Shown here: one piece after another, positions 42,577-51,400 of the stretch
Position numbering within the stretch: the first letter of the stretch is position 1
How the letters are laid out: the number at the start of each line of letters is the position of its first letter
NCBI RefSeq assembly: GCF_018614415.1
Contig: NZ_JAGGOO010000028.1
Location: 167,722 to 231,721 of the forward strand
DNA length: 64,000 nucleotides
Reading direction: 5' to 3'
From: Streptomyces sp. ISL-12
GTDB taxonomy: Bacteria > Actinomycetota > Actinomycetes > Streptomycetales > Streptomycetaceae
Position numbers and translations under genes: made by a program
Notes under the pieces: generated by a model
The model's input: the letters and a program-made list of their open reading frames with translations, nothing else
What the model was told of the DNA's origin: nothing
Databases searched by the model: none

Positions 42577-43062
42577 ATGCCCCACCTCGCCATCGACTAC
42601 TCCGCACACCTGGCCGATGTCTTCGACCGTGCGGCCCTGGTCAGGGAGCTGCATCCGCTCGTCCTCGAGGAGAGCGGATCGGCGGGCGTGTGCAAGACGC
42701 TGGTGCGTCCGGCCGAGACGTACGTCGGTGACGGAGCGGGGGAGGGGGCCGCCTTCGTGCACGTGGAGGTCGGTCTCAAACCAGGGCGGTCCGAGGCGCT
42801 GAAGGGGCACCTGGCCGAGAGCATCCTGGCCCTGGTCGGCAAGCACCTGCGGGCGGACGACGTGGTCCTGTCGGCGGAGGTGCGGGAGCTGGCCGGCTCC
42901 TACCGTCTGTCGCCTGCCGCGCCCCGCGTGCAACGCCGGCAGACCCGTCCGGCACCGTCGGCGTCGCCCGCCGACTCCGGGCGGCTGTCGAACACGCCCG
43001 CTGTATCCGGCCATTTCCCACGGGGCGGCCTTTGCCGTGAAGTATCCCGTTCGTGCGGGTGA
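42577..43062 (+). CDS. 5-carboxymethyl-2-hydroxymuconate delta-isomerase-like protein
   Basis: 161 aa. The first ~115 residues match the CHMI/HpaF tautomerase superfamily: MPHLAIDYSAHLADVFDRAA with the catalytic Pro right after Met, FVHVEVGLKPGRSEALKGHL, and EVRELAGSYR at the usual C-terminus. CHMI isomerises an intermediate of homoprotocatechuate breakdown, but no other hpa genes are here. About 48 Pro/Arg/Ser-rich residues follow the normal end, which suggests stop-codon loss or a late frameshift. AAGG precedes the ATG. Confidence 0.8.
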   Translation: MPHLAIDYSAHLADVFDRAALVRELHPLVLEESGSAGVCKTLVRPAETYVGDGAGEGAAFVHVEVGLKPGRSEALKGHLAESILALVGKHLRADDVVLSAEVRELAGSYRLSPAAPRVQRRQTRPAPSASPADSGRLSNTPAVSGHFPRGGLCREVSRSCG

Positions 43063-43270
43063 CGCGCCGACGGTCGCGCGCCGCCGACCTCGGACGATGT
43101 CCCTCGCGGCCACCGTGCCCCGGTCCTCCCGGGCCCGGCGCGGCGGCCCGTGGACCGTGTCCGAATGACTTCCCGCCCGATAACGGCACCCCGAGGTGTT
43201 GTCGGTGCCCGCTGCTAGACCCGTTCCTCAAGACGGGCCGCGCCCGGCGGCCACGACCGGGAGGGGAAGC

Positions 43271-43495
43271 ATGGCGAAGGTACCGGACGGGTTCCACACC
43301 GTACGCGCGCACATCCGCCGCAATCCGAGGCCTCGGAGTGCCAAGCGGATGAGTGGGTGGACGATCGCCGGTCTGCTGGCGGGGGTCTGGCTGTGGGGGG
43401 CAGCTGTTCGGCTCCGGAGAGGCCGCCCCCGCGTCCCCGGCGTCTCCGAACCCGGCCGTCAGCGCACCGGCCGAGGGCCGGTGAGGCGGCGGTGA
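43271..43495 (+). CDS. Small basic membrane protein with a probable frameshift
   Basis: 74 aa as read. Good ribosome site (GGGAGGGGAAGC before ATG). MAKVPDGFHTVRAHIRRNPR and the TM span WTIAGLLAGVWLW look genuine. After a run of six G (43395-43400) the frame turns Arg-rich, whereas the other frame reads QLFGSGEAAPASPASPNPAV and ends SAPAEGR at a TGA at 43484. One G fewer would join them. So the real product is probably ~71 aa, with a Ser/Pro/Ala tail outside the membrane. The cause may be homopolymer error or true mutation. Confidence 0.6.
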   Translation: MAKVPDGFHTVRAHIRRNPRPRSAKRMSGWTIAGLLAGVWLWGAAVRLRRGRPRVPGVSEPGRQRTGRGPVRRR

Positions 43496-44247
43496 CGGCG
43501 AGGCGGCCATCACGCCCGAGCGGCCCGAGCCGTGCGAGTCGTCCGGGCCGTGCGCGCCCCCCGCGCCGCCTGGGTCATCCGCGCCTCCCGCGCCTCCCGC
43601 ACGGCCCGGTCGAGTCGGCCTCGGCCGCCGTGGTGGCGCTGGCCGCCGTGGTACTGGCGGTCCGGACGGCCGGTGCGGCCGTCGAGGCTCTGGCCGAGGC
43701 GTGGCCGGTGCTGCTGCTCATCGCGGTGCCGGCGGGGGCGGCAGTGGCGTGGCGGCTCCGTCAGGCCGTCGCGGGCCGGCGCCGGGACAGGGCGCGGCTG
43801 GCCGCGTTGCGCCTCACGCTCGCCGAGCTCGACGCCATGGACGACCGGGACTTCGAGCACGCCCTGCGGGACCTCCTCGTCCGTGACGGCTGGCCGGCCC
43901 GGCGGGTGGGAGGCGGCGGCGACCAGGCCGCCGACGTCATCGGTGACCACGCGGTACGCGGCCGGATCGTCGTGCAGGCCAAGCACACGCGGGTCGCCGG
44001 GAAGGTCGGCTCGTCGGTGATGTACGCGGTGAAGGGGACGGCCGGGCCGGCCCACGGCGCGGACCACGCGGTCGTCGTCACCAACGGGTCCTTCACCCGC
44101 GACGCCATGGCCTGGGGCGACCGGTACGGCGTCCACTGGGTCGACCGGGAGAAACTGCGGCGCTGGGCGGAGGACGGTTCCGCGCTGCACGAACTCCTCG
44201 GCCTGCCCGCCCGCACCCGCGGCGCCCGGTTCGGACGCGCCGCCTGA
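43492..44247 (+). CDS. Membrane-anchored restriction endonuclease-like (Mrr_cat) protein
   Basis: 251 aa. After a low-complexity Arg/Pro N-terminus come two hydrophobic spans (~45-65 ASAAVVALAAVVLAVRTAGA; ~75-90 WPVLLLIAVPAGAAVAW). Then an Mrr-type PD-(D/E)xK nuclease domain: MDDRDFEHALRDLLVRDGW, DVIGDHAVRGRIVVQAKHT (acidic residue and QxK), DHAVVVTNGSFTRDA and HWVDREKLRRW. It should cut or bind DNA at the inner membrane. The GTG at 43492 has GAGG upstream, but the first ~40 codons show poor third-position G/C, so the true start or frame there is uncertain. A terminator follows. Confidence 0.78.
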   Translation: MTARRPSRPSGPSRASRPGRARPPRRLGHPRLPRLPHGPVESASAAVVALAAVVLAVRTAGAAVEALAEAWPVLLLIAVPAGAAVAWRLRQAVAGRRRDRARLAALRLTLAELDAMDDRDFEHALRDLLVRDGWPARRVGGGGDQAADVIGDHAVRGRIVVQAKHTRVAGKVGSSVMYAVKGTAGPAHGADHAVVVTNGSFTRDAMAWGDRYGVHWVDREKLRRWAEDGSALHELLGLPARTRGARFGRAA

Positions 44248-44277
44248 CGGAGCGTAGAGAGGCCCGCACGAGGACGG

Positions 44278-44303
44278 GCCGCACTCCCACCGAGGAGTGC
44301 GGC
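44278..44303 (+). terminator. Intrinsic-type hairpin after the Mrr gene
   Basis: GCCGCACTCC (44278-44287) and GGAGTGCGGC (44294-44303) form a perfect 10-bp stem with a 6-base loop. There is no T-run, as is usual in Streptomyces. Confidence 0.7.
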
Positions 44304-44375
44304 CCTCGCTGTCTCACGGGGCCGACGGGGTGAACCGCCCCGCACGGTGAACGGCTTGTGGCGACATCACGGTGC

Positions 44376-44430
44376 GACAACGTTGTCGTAATGGTCCGCC
44401 GAGACTACCGCGCGGACGGACAACGATGTC
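44376..44430. promoter_or_regulatory. Two LacI-type operator-like palindromes upstream of the GH92 gene
   Basis: GACAACGTTGTC (44376-44387) is a perfect palindrome, extending to CGACAACGTTGTCG. A second, GACAACGATGTC (44419-44430), has one mismatched pair. Their centres are 43 bases apart, about four helical turns, so a dimeric repressor could loop them. They sit in the 322-bp gap before the mannosidase gene; no other gene is seen in that gap. No LacI gene is in the window. Confidence 0.6.
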
Positions 44431-44625
44431 AACCCCCAGGCGATGTCTTACCAGGGGTCGACCACGCGGCGCAGCTCCGCCAGTCCGAGCGACTCCGTCC
44501 GCCGTCCACGAGGCGCCCCACCCCACCGGCCGACGCACCCTTCCGCCACACCACCCGCACACGCTACTGTCCCTGCGGCTTGTGCGACCCGTGGTGCGCG
44601 ACCCGTCCGGAGGAGGGGCCGCGTC

Positions 44626-47600
44626 ATGCGTTTCCGTCCGATGTCCCTGCTGCTGGCCGCGGCGCTCGCGGTCGGCGGTGCCACCCCCGCCCTGGCGGCC
44701 CCGGCCGCCCCACCCGACACCTCCCTCGTCAAGGACCCCACCGCCTACGTCGATCCCCTGATCGGCACCGCCAACGCCGGCAACGTCTTCCCGGGAGCCG
44801 TCGTCCCCTTCGGCATGCTCTCCTGGAGCCCGGAGAACACCAAGGGTGACGCCACCAGAACCGTCGCCCCCGGCGGCTACCACTACGACGCCACCCGTAT
44901 CCGCGGCTTCAGCCTGACCCACATGTCGGGCACCGGCTGCGCGGGCGGCAGCGGCGACATCCCGTTCTTCCCCTACGCCGGCGAGGTCACCTCGTCCCCG
45001 GCGAGCGACACCGAGGACGCGGTCTACGCCGCCGACTTCAGCCATGACGACGAGACGGCCGAGCCCGGCCACTACGAGGTGGGCCTCGCCTCCGGTGTCA
45101 CGGCCGACCTCACCGCCACCGCCCGTACCGGCTCCGCCCGGTTCACCTACCCGGCCGACAAGCCCGCCAGCCTGCTGGTCCGCACCGCCAACTCCGAGGT
45201 CGGCTCCACCGACTCCACGGTGCGGATCGACCCGGAGACCCGGACCATCTCCGGCTCCGTCACCTCCGGGAACTTCTGCGGCTACCTCGACCCCGAGGGC
45301 CGGCGTGCCTACTACACCCTGTACTTCACCGCCACCTTCGACCGCGCCTTCAAGGCCACCGGCACCTGGCAGGACGACCGGCTGAACCCCGGTTCCACCA
45401 CCGCCTCCGGTGGCACCGGCGGCTTCGCGAACGGCGGCCGGCCCGTCGCCGGCAAGGGCGCGGGCGGCTACGTCGAGTTCGAACCGGGCACCGGACCGGT
45501 GGGTGTCAAGGTCGGCATCTCCTACGTCGACCAGGCCGGCGCCGAGGCCAACCTCAGGGCGGAGAACCCGCCCCGCCGCTCCTTCGCCTCGGTCCGGAAG
45601 GCCGCCCACGACGCCTGGCGGGAGCGCCTCGACGCGATCCGGGTCGGCGGCGGCACCGACGAGGAGCGCGCCATCTTCTACACCGCGCTCTACCACGCCC
45701 TGTTCCATCCGAACGTCATCAGCGACACCGACCGCCGCTACCGCGGCCCCGACGACAAGGTGCACCGCGTCGGCCGCGGCCACCAGGCCCAGTACGGCAC
45801 CTTCTCCGGCTGGGACGTCTACCGCAGCCAGGTCCAGTTGCTGACCCTGCTCGACCCGCGCGTGGGCTCCGACATCGCCCAGTCGCTGTACGAGTTCGCC
45901 GGGCAGAACGGCGGGATCTGGGACCGCTGGCTGCACGGGGCGAGCGGCACCCACGTCATGAACGGCGACCCGTCACCCATCGCCCTGGCCGGCATCCACG
46001 CCTTCGGCGGTACCGGCTTCGACCTGAAGGGCGCGCTGAAGTCCCTCGTCGAGGCGGCCACCGTACCCACCGAACAGGACCTCTCACCCGCCGGGAAACC
46101 CGTGCTGTCGGTCGGCCAGCGCCCCTCCCTCGACAAGTACCTGAAACTGCACTACATGCCGTCCGTATCCAACGCCTGGGGCGGCGCCGCCGAGACACTG
46201 GAGATGTCCGGCGCCGACTTCGCCCTGTCCCTGCTCGCCTCCGAGGCCGGGCAGGAGGACACCGCGAAGACCTTCGCCACCCGCGCCCAGTACTGGCAGA
46301 ACGACTTCAACATCGCCGCCGACCCCACCGGCGGATACATCGCCAACCGCAAGGCCGACGGCAGTTGGGTCACCGGCTTCACCCCCGCCACCGGCAACGG
46401 CTTCGTCGAGGGTACGGCGGCCCAGTACACCTGGATGGTCCAGCACAACCCGGCCGGCCTGTTCGCGGCCATGGGCGGCACCGACGAGGCACTGAAGCGG
46501 CTGGACACCTTCTTCCACGACGCCGACGGCGGCTGGGTCTTCAGCGGCGGCGGTGGCGACAAGGCCGGCATGGACAACGAGCCGTCGATCAACGTGCCCT
46601 ACCTGTACGACTACGCGGGCGCCCCGTACAAGGCGCAGGAGACCGTCCGCGCGGCGATGCGCGCACTCTGGTCGACCGAGCCGGGCGGCATCCCGGGCAA
46701 CGACGACCTCGGCGCGATGTCGTCCTGGTACGTCTTCTCCGCGCTCGGCATGTACCCGCAGGTGCCCTCCCGCGCCGAACTCGTCCTCGCCTCACCGCTG
46801 TTCCCCCGGGTGGAGATCGACCGGCCGGGCGGCAAGGACATCTCCGTCCGCGCGCGGGGCGCTGCGGCCGACGCGCCGTACATCCACTCCCTGAAGGTCG
46901 ACGGCCGCACCAGCGACCGCCCGTGGCTCCCCGCCTCCGTCGTCGAACACGGCGGCCGGCTCGACTACACCCTCTCCGCCACCCCCGACACCACCTGGGG
47001 AGCCGACCAGGCCCCGCCGTCCTTCCGCGACGGCGAGCAGCCCTACCAGATCGGCGTCGGACCCACCGCCGCGACCCTCGCCCCCGGCGACAGCACCACG
47101 GTCGGCATCCGCGCCCTCGCGGTCAGCGGCGGCGAGGGCCCCGACGTGCGCTTCCGGGTCACCCCCCCCGACGGCATCACGGCGAGCCCCGCCGCGGGCA
47201 CCGTCACGGACGGCGCCCAGCAGATCGCACTGACCGCCGCCGACGGCACCGCCCAGGGCTTCTACGACGTGAAGGTCACCGTCACCTCCGGCGACACCTC
47301 CTACGAGCAGCCCGTCTCCCTCACCGTCGCCGCCCCCGGCACCCTCCTCGCCGCCTACGACAACACCGGCGTCTCCGACGACGAGGGCGAACACGACGAG
47401 GCCGACTACGACGGCGGCGGCTGGAGCTACTCACGCCAGGCACTGGCGGCGGCGGGCCTGACCCCGGGGGAACGGGGCACGGTCGACGGCCTCACCTTCA
47501 CCTGGCCGAACTCCCCGGCGGGCCGCCCGGACAACGCCTCCGCCACCGGCCAGACCATCGAACTCACCGACCCGGCGGCCCGGTTGTCGTTCATCGGCAG

Positions 47601-47898
47601 CGCCGTCAACGGCAACCAGAAGTCCGAGGCCACCGTCACCTACACCGACGGCACCACCGCCACCGTCGACCTCGCCTTCACCGACTGGACCGTCGGCGGC
47701 GGGGGCGGCGCCGTCCAGTACGGCAACCGGACCGTCGCCAAGACCGCGTACCGCAACGTCGCGGGCGCGGACAAGGACCCGGTGGCGACGTACGTGTTCG
47801 CCACCGAGCCGTTCACCGCGCCGGACGGCAAGCGGGTGAGCGGCGTACGGCTGCCCGACAACGCGAACCTGCACGTCTTCACCCTCGCGGTGAGCTGA
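44626..47898 (+). CDS. Secreted GH92 alpha-1,2-mannosidase with C-terminal beta-sandwich domains
   Basis: 1090 aa. A signal peptide ends at TPALAAPAAP. The GH92 catalytic part (~40-770) shows YVDPLIGTANAGNVFPGAVV, FSLTHMSGTGCAGG, YRSQVQLLTLLDPR, GFVEGTAAQYTWMVQHN (catalytic Glu) and PGNDDLGAMSSWYVFSALGM (Asp pair). These Ca2+-dependent exo-enzymes trim mannose from yeast mannan or N-glycans. The C-terminal ~300 residues are beta-rich: an Ig-like alpha-galactosidase NEW3-type domain, then a carbohydrate-binding-like domain ending HVFTLAVS. GGAGGAGG precedes the ATG at 44626. Probably under LacI-type control. Confidence 0.93.
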   Translation: MRFRPMSLLLAAALAVGGATPALAAPAAPPDTSLVKDPTAYVDPLIGTANAGNVFPGAVVPFGMLSWSPENTKGDATRTVAPGGYHYDATRIRGFSLTHMSGTGCAGGSGDIPFFPYAGEVTSSPASDTEDAVYAADFSHDDETAEPGHYEVGLASGVTADLTATARTGSARFTYPADKPASLLVRTANSEVGSTDSTVRIDPETRTISGSVTSGNFCGYLDPEGRRAYYTLYFTATFDRAFKATGTWQDDRLNPGSTTASGGTGGFANGGRPVAGKGAGGYVEFEPGTGPVGVKVGISYVDQAGAEANLRAENPPRRSFASVRKAAHDAWRERLDAIRVGGGTDEERAIFYTALYHALFHPNVISDTDRRYRGPDDKVHRVGRGHQAQYGTFSGWDVYRSQVQLLTLLDPRVGSDIAQSLYEFAGQNGGIWDRWLHGASGTHVMNGDPSPIALAGIHAFGGTGFDLKGALKSLVEAATVPTEQDLSPAGKPVLSVGQRPSLDKYLKLHYMPSVSNAWGGAAETLEMSGADFALSLLASEAGQEDTAKTFATRAQYWQNDFNIAADPTGGYIANRKADGSWVTGFTPATGNGFVEGTAAQYTWMVQHNPAGLFAAMGGTDEALKRLDTFFHDADGGWVFSGGGGDKAGMDNEPSINVPYLYDYAGAPYKAQETVRAAMRALWSTEPGGIPGNDDLGAMSSWYVFSALGMYPQVPSRAELVLASPLFPRVEIDRPGGKDISVRARGAAADAPYIHSLKVDGRTSDRPWLPASVVEHGGRLDYTLSATPDTTWGADQAPPSFRDGEQPYQIGVGPTAATLAPGDSTTVGIRALAVSGGEGPDVRFRVTPPDGITASPAAGTVTDGAQQIALTAADGTAQGFYDVKVTVTSGDTSYEQPVSLTVAAPGTLLAAYDNTGVSDDEGEHDEADYDGGGWSYSRQALAAAGLTPGERGTVDGLTFTWPNSPAGRPDNASATGQTIELTDPAARLSFIGSAVNGNQKSEATVTYTDGTTATVDLAFTDWTVGGGGGAVQYGNRTVAKTAYRNVAGADKDPVATYVFATEPFTAPDGKRVSGVRLPDNANLHVFTLAVS

Positions 47899-47906
47899 CG
47901 CCCCGG

Positions 47907-47944
47907 GTGGTGGCGGGGCAGGCGACCGACTGCCCCGCCACCAC
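47907..47944 (+). terminator. Strong 15-bp hairpin after the GH92 gene
   Basis: GTGGTGGCGGGGCAG (47907-47921) pairs perfectly with CTGCCCCGCCACCAC (47930-47944) around an 8-base loop, eight bases after the stop codon. Confidence 0.85.
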
Positions 47945-47978
47945 GGGCAGCTCTGCTCACATGTGTTCATTACGGCCA

Positions 47979-48007
47979 TTGATCGAGCACTTTCAAGCAT
48001 CTATCGT
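47979..48007 (+). promoter_or_regulatory. Sigma-70-type promoter of the Gfo/Idh/MocA gene
   Basis: TTGATC (47979-47984), a 17-base spacer and TATCGT (48002-48007). The expected start site is near 48013-48014, where a GTG in frame with the gene also lies, so a leaderless longer form is possible. Confidence 0.6.
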
Positions 48008-48042
48008 CAGACGTGATCGCCCTGTCCGCAGAAGGGATGACC

Positions 48043-49275
48043 ATGTCGGAAGCCCCAGCCGCGTCCGAACTGCGCGTCGGTGTCGTCGGCGTCGGCCAGC
48101 GCGCCCAGTTGGCCACCCTCGCCGACCGCCCGGGAACCGCCCGGGTGGTCTCCTGCGCCGACCCGGCCCGGCGCGGCCGGGACGACGCGCGGAAGCTCTT
48201 CGGGGACCAGGTCCACGTCCACGAGCGGTACGAGGACATGCTCGCCGACGGCCTCGACGCGGTGTTCGTCCTCACCCCCGACGACGCGCACACCGAGCCG
48301 GCCCTCTTCTTCCTCGAAGCCGGCGTCGCCGTGTTCGTCGAGAAACCCCTGACGGTCGACCTCGCCGACTGCGACCGCGTCCTGACCACCGCCGCCCGCA
48401 CCCGCACCCGCCTGTACGTCGGGCACAACCTGCGCCACCTGCCGGTCCTGCGGCGCATGCGGCGTCTCATCGACGAGGGCGCCATCGGTGAGGTGCGCGC
48501 GGTGTGGTGCCGGCACTTCGTCGGCCACGGCGGCGACTACTACTTCAAGGACTGGCACGCCGAACGCGCCCGTACCGGAAGCCTGTTGCTGCAGAAGGGG
48601 GCGCACGACCTCGACGCCATCCACTGGCTGGCGGGCGGCTACTCCCGCTCGGTGACCGCCCTGGGCGACCTCGCCGTCCACGGCGGCAACCCGCACCGGC
48701 GCACCCGGCCGCAGGGAGCACAGCGCGTCCAGGACTGGTTCGACGCCGGCGTATGGCCGCCGTCCGCCCTGCGTGACCTCAACCCCGTCATCGACGTGGA
48801 GGACATCAGCATGATGCTCACCCGCCTCGACAACGGGGTGCTCGCCAGCTACCAGCAGTGCCACTTCACCCCCGACTACTGGCGCAACTACACGGTCATC
48901 GGCGACGAGGGCCGCATGGAGAACTTCGGCGACGGCATCGAGGGCGACGACTCGGTGATCAAGGTCTGGAACCGGCGGCGCTCCGGCTACCGGCCCGACG
49001 CCGACCTGAACCTGACGGTCACCGAGGAGGGGAGCGGGGAGCACGGCGGCGCGGACGGGGCCATCGTCGCGGAGTTCCTGCGGTTCGCTGCCCACGGCGG
49101 AGCCACCGACACCTCGCCGGTCGCTGCCCGCGAGGCGGTCGCCGCGGGACTGGCCGCCACCACGTCACTGCGCTCCGGAGGCGTCCCCGTCGACGTCCCG
49201 CCCCTGGCCCCGCACACCGCCGCCTGGTTCGCCGCCCACCAGTCGGCCGTCTCCGGCGGGAGATCGTGTCCGTAG
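48043..49275 (+). CDS. Gfo/Idh/MocA-family oxidoreductase
   Basis: 410 aa. The N-terminal Rossmann domain (LRVGVVGVGQRAQLATLADR) and the EKP motif (AGVAVFVEKPLTVDLADCD) are diagnostic. The C-terminal domain has KGAHDLDAIHWLAGGYSR with the conserved Asp/His. Likely an NAD(P)-dependent sugar or inositol dehydrogenase or glycosidase-like enzyme. The ATG at 48043 has AAGGG at good spacing; ATG 48037 and GTG 48013 are alternatives, the last compatible with leaderless initiation. It follows the mannosidase but has its own promoter. Confidence 0.9.
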   Translation: MSEAPAASELRVGVVGVGQRAQLATLADRPGTARVVSCADPARRGRDDARKLFGDQVHVHERYEDMLADGLDAVFVLTPDDAHTEPALFFLEAGVAVFVEKPLTVDLADCDRVLTTAARTRTRLYVGHNLRHLPVLRRMRRLIDEGAIGEVRAVWCRHFVGHGGDYYFKDWHAERARTGSLLLQKGAHDLDAIHWLAGGYSRSVTALGDLAVHGGNPHRRTRPQGAQRVQDWFDAGVWPPSALRDLNPVIDVEDISMMLTRLDNGVLASYQQCHFTPDYWRNYTVIGDEGRMENFGDGIEGDDSVIKVWNRRRSGYRPDADLNLTVTEEGSGEHGGADGAIVAEFLRFAAHGGATDTSPVAAREAVAAGLAATTSLRSGGVPVDVPPLAPHTAAWFAAHQSAVSGGRSCP

Positions 49276-49296
49276 CCCGGGGAACCCCGCGACCGG

Positions 49297-49926
49297 TCAC
49301 GGCAGCAGCCGGTGGCGGGCCGCCGCGGCCACGGCTCCGGCCCGGGTGCGCACGCCCAGCTTGGCGTAGACACGGCTCAGGTGGGTCTTGACGGTGGCCT
49401 CGCTCAGGAACAGGGTCCGGGCGATCTCCCGGTTGCCGAGCCCTTGGACGAGGTGGCCGAGGATGTCGCGCTCGCGCGGGGTGAGGGCGGGGCCGGGGGC
49501 GCGCAGGCGGGAGACCACCCGGTCGGCGACCGACCCGGACAGTACGGCGCGTCCGGCCGCGGCGTCCCGGACCGCCGCGAACAGCCGCTCCGGCGGCTCC
49601 GCCTTGAGGAGGTACCCGGTGGCGCCCGCGGCGACGGCCCGCGCGATGTCGGCGTCGGTGTCGAACATCGTCAGGACCAGCACGCGCGGGACATGACCGC
49701 CGCCCGGCGCGGTCAGTCGGCGGGTGGCGGTCACCCCGTCCATGCCGGTGCCCAGGTGCAGGTCCATCAGGACCACGTCCGGCCGCAGCCCCGGCACCAT
49801 GCCGAGGGCCTCCTCGCCGCTGCCGGCCTCCCCGACGACGTCGATCCCCTCGGTGCTGGACAGCAGGGCGCGCAGTCCGGCACGGACGACGGCGTGGTCG
49901 TCGCAGAGCAGTACCCGCACGGTCAT
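49297..49926 (-). CDS. NarL/LuxR-family response regulator
   Basis: 209 aa. The receiver starts MTVRVLLCDDHAVVRAGLRA with phospho-Asp in VVLMDLHLGTG (~54) and Lys in YLLKAEPP. The LuxR HTH is LTPRERDILGHLVQGLGNRE and LSEATVKTHLSRVYAKLGV. It overlaps the kinase gene by four bases and is therefore coupled. Targets are unknown; neighbours include a methyltransferase and the dha genes. Confidence 0.93.
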   Translation of the reverse strand: MTVRVLLCDDHAVVRAGLRALLSSTEGIDVVGEAGSGEEALGMVPGLRPDVVLMDLHLGTGMDGVTATRRLTAPGGGHVPRVLVLTMFDTDADIARAVAAGATGYLLKAEPPERLFAAVRDAAAGRAVLSGSVADRVVSRLRAPGPALTPRERDILGHLVQGLGNREIARTLFLSEATVKTHLSRVYAKLGVRTRAGAVAAAARHRLLP

Positions 49927-51188
49927 GGCGCCCCCGTCCCGGCGCCGTCCGCCGCGAACGGCACGGACACCGTCACCACCGTCCCCTCACCGGGCGCGGA
50001 CTCGACGGTGAGCGTGCCGCCCGCCCGCCGGGCCCGCATCCGCATCAGCGCGAGACCGTGGCCACGGCCGGCGGCCCGGTCGCGACGGGCCGGCCGGCCC
50101 GGGCCGAGCGCGTGCGGATCGAAGCCACGTCCGTCGTCGGCGATGTCCACGGTGATCCGGTCCTCCAGACAGGTCAGGGTGACCACGGCCCGGCCGGCCC
50201 CGGCGTGCTCCCGCGCGTTGGCCAGCGCCTGCTGGGTCACCCGCAGCAGAGCCGCCTCGGCCGGCCCGGGCAGCGGACCGACGGCACCCGGCGCGCCGTC
50301 GGCGGCGTCCAGGCGGAACTCGACGGCCGGCCCCGGCGCCCCGCCGTCCCGTCCGGCGAGGTCGCGCAGCGCCTGCACGAGCGAGCTCTCCGCCAGGTCG
50401 AGCGGTTTCAGGTCGCGGACGAACCGGCGGACCTCGGCGAGCGCCCGGTCCGCGCTCGCGGCGGCGTCCCGGACGTGCCCGTACGCGGTGTCCGGGGCGG
50501 TGTGCCAGTGGCGCTGCGCGGCCTGCAGCAGCATCTGCTGGCTGGACAGGCTCTGGGCGAGAATGTCGTGGATGTCCGCCGACAGGCGCTGGCGCTCGGC
50601 CAGGACGCCCGCGCGCCGCTCGGTGGCGGCCAGCTCGTCGCGGGCGCGCACCAGGTCGTCGATGAGCACCCGCTGCCGGGCGGTCAGCCGCCGGCTGTGC
50701 ACGAGGACGGCCGTGGCGACGATGCCGACGGCTACCGGGGCGATCACCAGGTTCGGATTGAACCCGCCCTCGGCGATCCGCACCTCGGTGACGACGACGA
50801 GGACGACGAGTACGGCGGCGAGCGGCACCGCCAGCCGTACCGGCAGCCGGTGCAGGCCGGTGAACAGCAGCGGCATGGTGCACCAGGTGGCACTGGGCTC
50901 CAGGGCGAGCAGCAGCAGCCAGAGCGCGAGCACCGCGCCCAGCCAGAGCAGGTGCCGGACGGCGGGACGTTCGCCGGGCCGGGGCGCGGGCGCCCGCACC
51001 TGCCCGAACAGGTAGAGGGCCCCGAAGGCCAGGAACAGGGCGAGGACCCCTCCGGTGCGCGCGCCGTCGGCGAGGCCGTGGGTCAGCAGACGGGTCACCG
51101 CGCCGCCCAGCAGCAGGACGAAGGCGGCGTGCACGGCCGCCGTCAGCCAGCGCGCGTCGGGGTCCGGCTCCGTGCCGTCTCGCTCCAC
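49923..51188 (-). CDS. Sensor histidine kinase (HisKA_3 type)
   Basis: About 421 aa. Four or five membrane spans (AAVHAAFVLLLGGAVTRLLT; LLWLGAVLALWLLLLAL; LAVPLAAVLVVLVVV; NLVIAPVAVGIVATAVLV) without a large outer loop indicate an intramembrane-sensing kinase. The H-box is RLSADIHDILAQSLSSQQ, the N-box QQALANAREHAGAG, and the G-boxes DDGRGFDPHA and GHGLALMRMRAR. The frame runs open to 51368; the GTG at 51188 (VERDGTEPDPDARWL) fits best, with GGGAACG upstream, although the start remains uncertain. Confidence 0.9.
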   Translation of the reverse strand: MERDGTEPDPDARWLTAAVHAAFVLLLGGAVTRLLTHGLADGARTGGVLALFLAFGALYLFGQVRAPAPRPGERPAVRHLLWLGAVLALWLLLLALEPSATWCTMPLLFTGLHRLPVRLAVPLAAVLVVLVVVTEVRIAEGGFNPNLVIAPVAVGIVATAVLVHSRRLTARQRVLIDDLVRARDELAATERRAGVLAERQRLSADIHDILAQSLSSQQMLLQAAQRHWHTAPDTAYGHVRDAAASADRALAEVRRFVRDLKPLDLAESSLVQALRDLAGRDGGAPGPAVEFRLDAADGAPGAVGPLPGPAEAALLRVTQQALANAREHAGAGRAVVTLTCLEDRITVDIADDGRGFDPHALGPGRPARRDRAAGRGHGLALMRMRARRAGGTLTVESAPGEGTVVTVSVPFAADGAGTGAP

Positions 51189-51400
51189 CGCCGCGTTCCC
51201 GTCGCCTCGCCCGTGCCTGCCCCACCACGTATACACGCCGGCCCCGCGAGGCACATCATCCGAACGGCCGACATGGCATGGCCCTCCGCGGCCCCCCGGG
51301 GATGACTGGACGTGGGACGACCCCGACCGCCCCGCCCGCGAGACTGCGGGGACCGGCCCCGGCCGCACCCCGGGAAACCCTACGGAGAACGAGCACCGCC

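Noticed and set aside
46365..48491. 708-codon plus-strand open frame overlapping the GH92 gene
   Set aside because: Arg-rich frame-shifted shadow of the GH92 and oxidoreductase genes.
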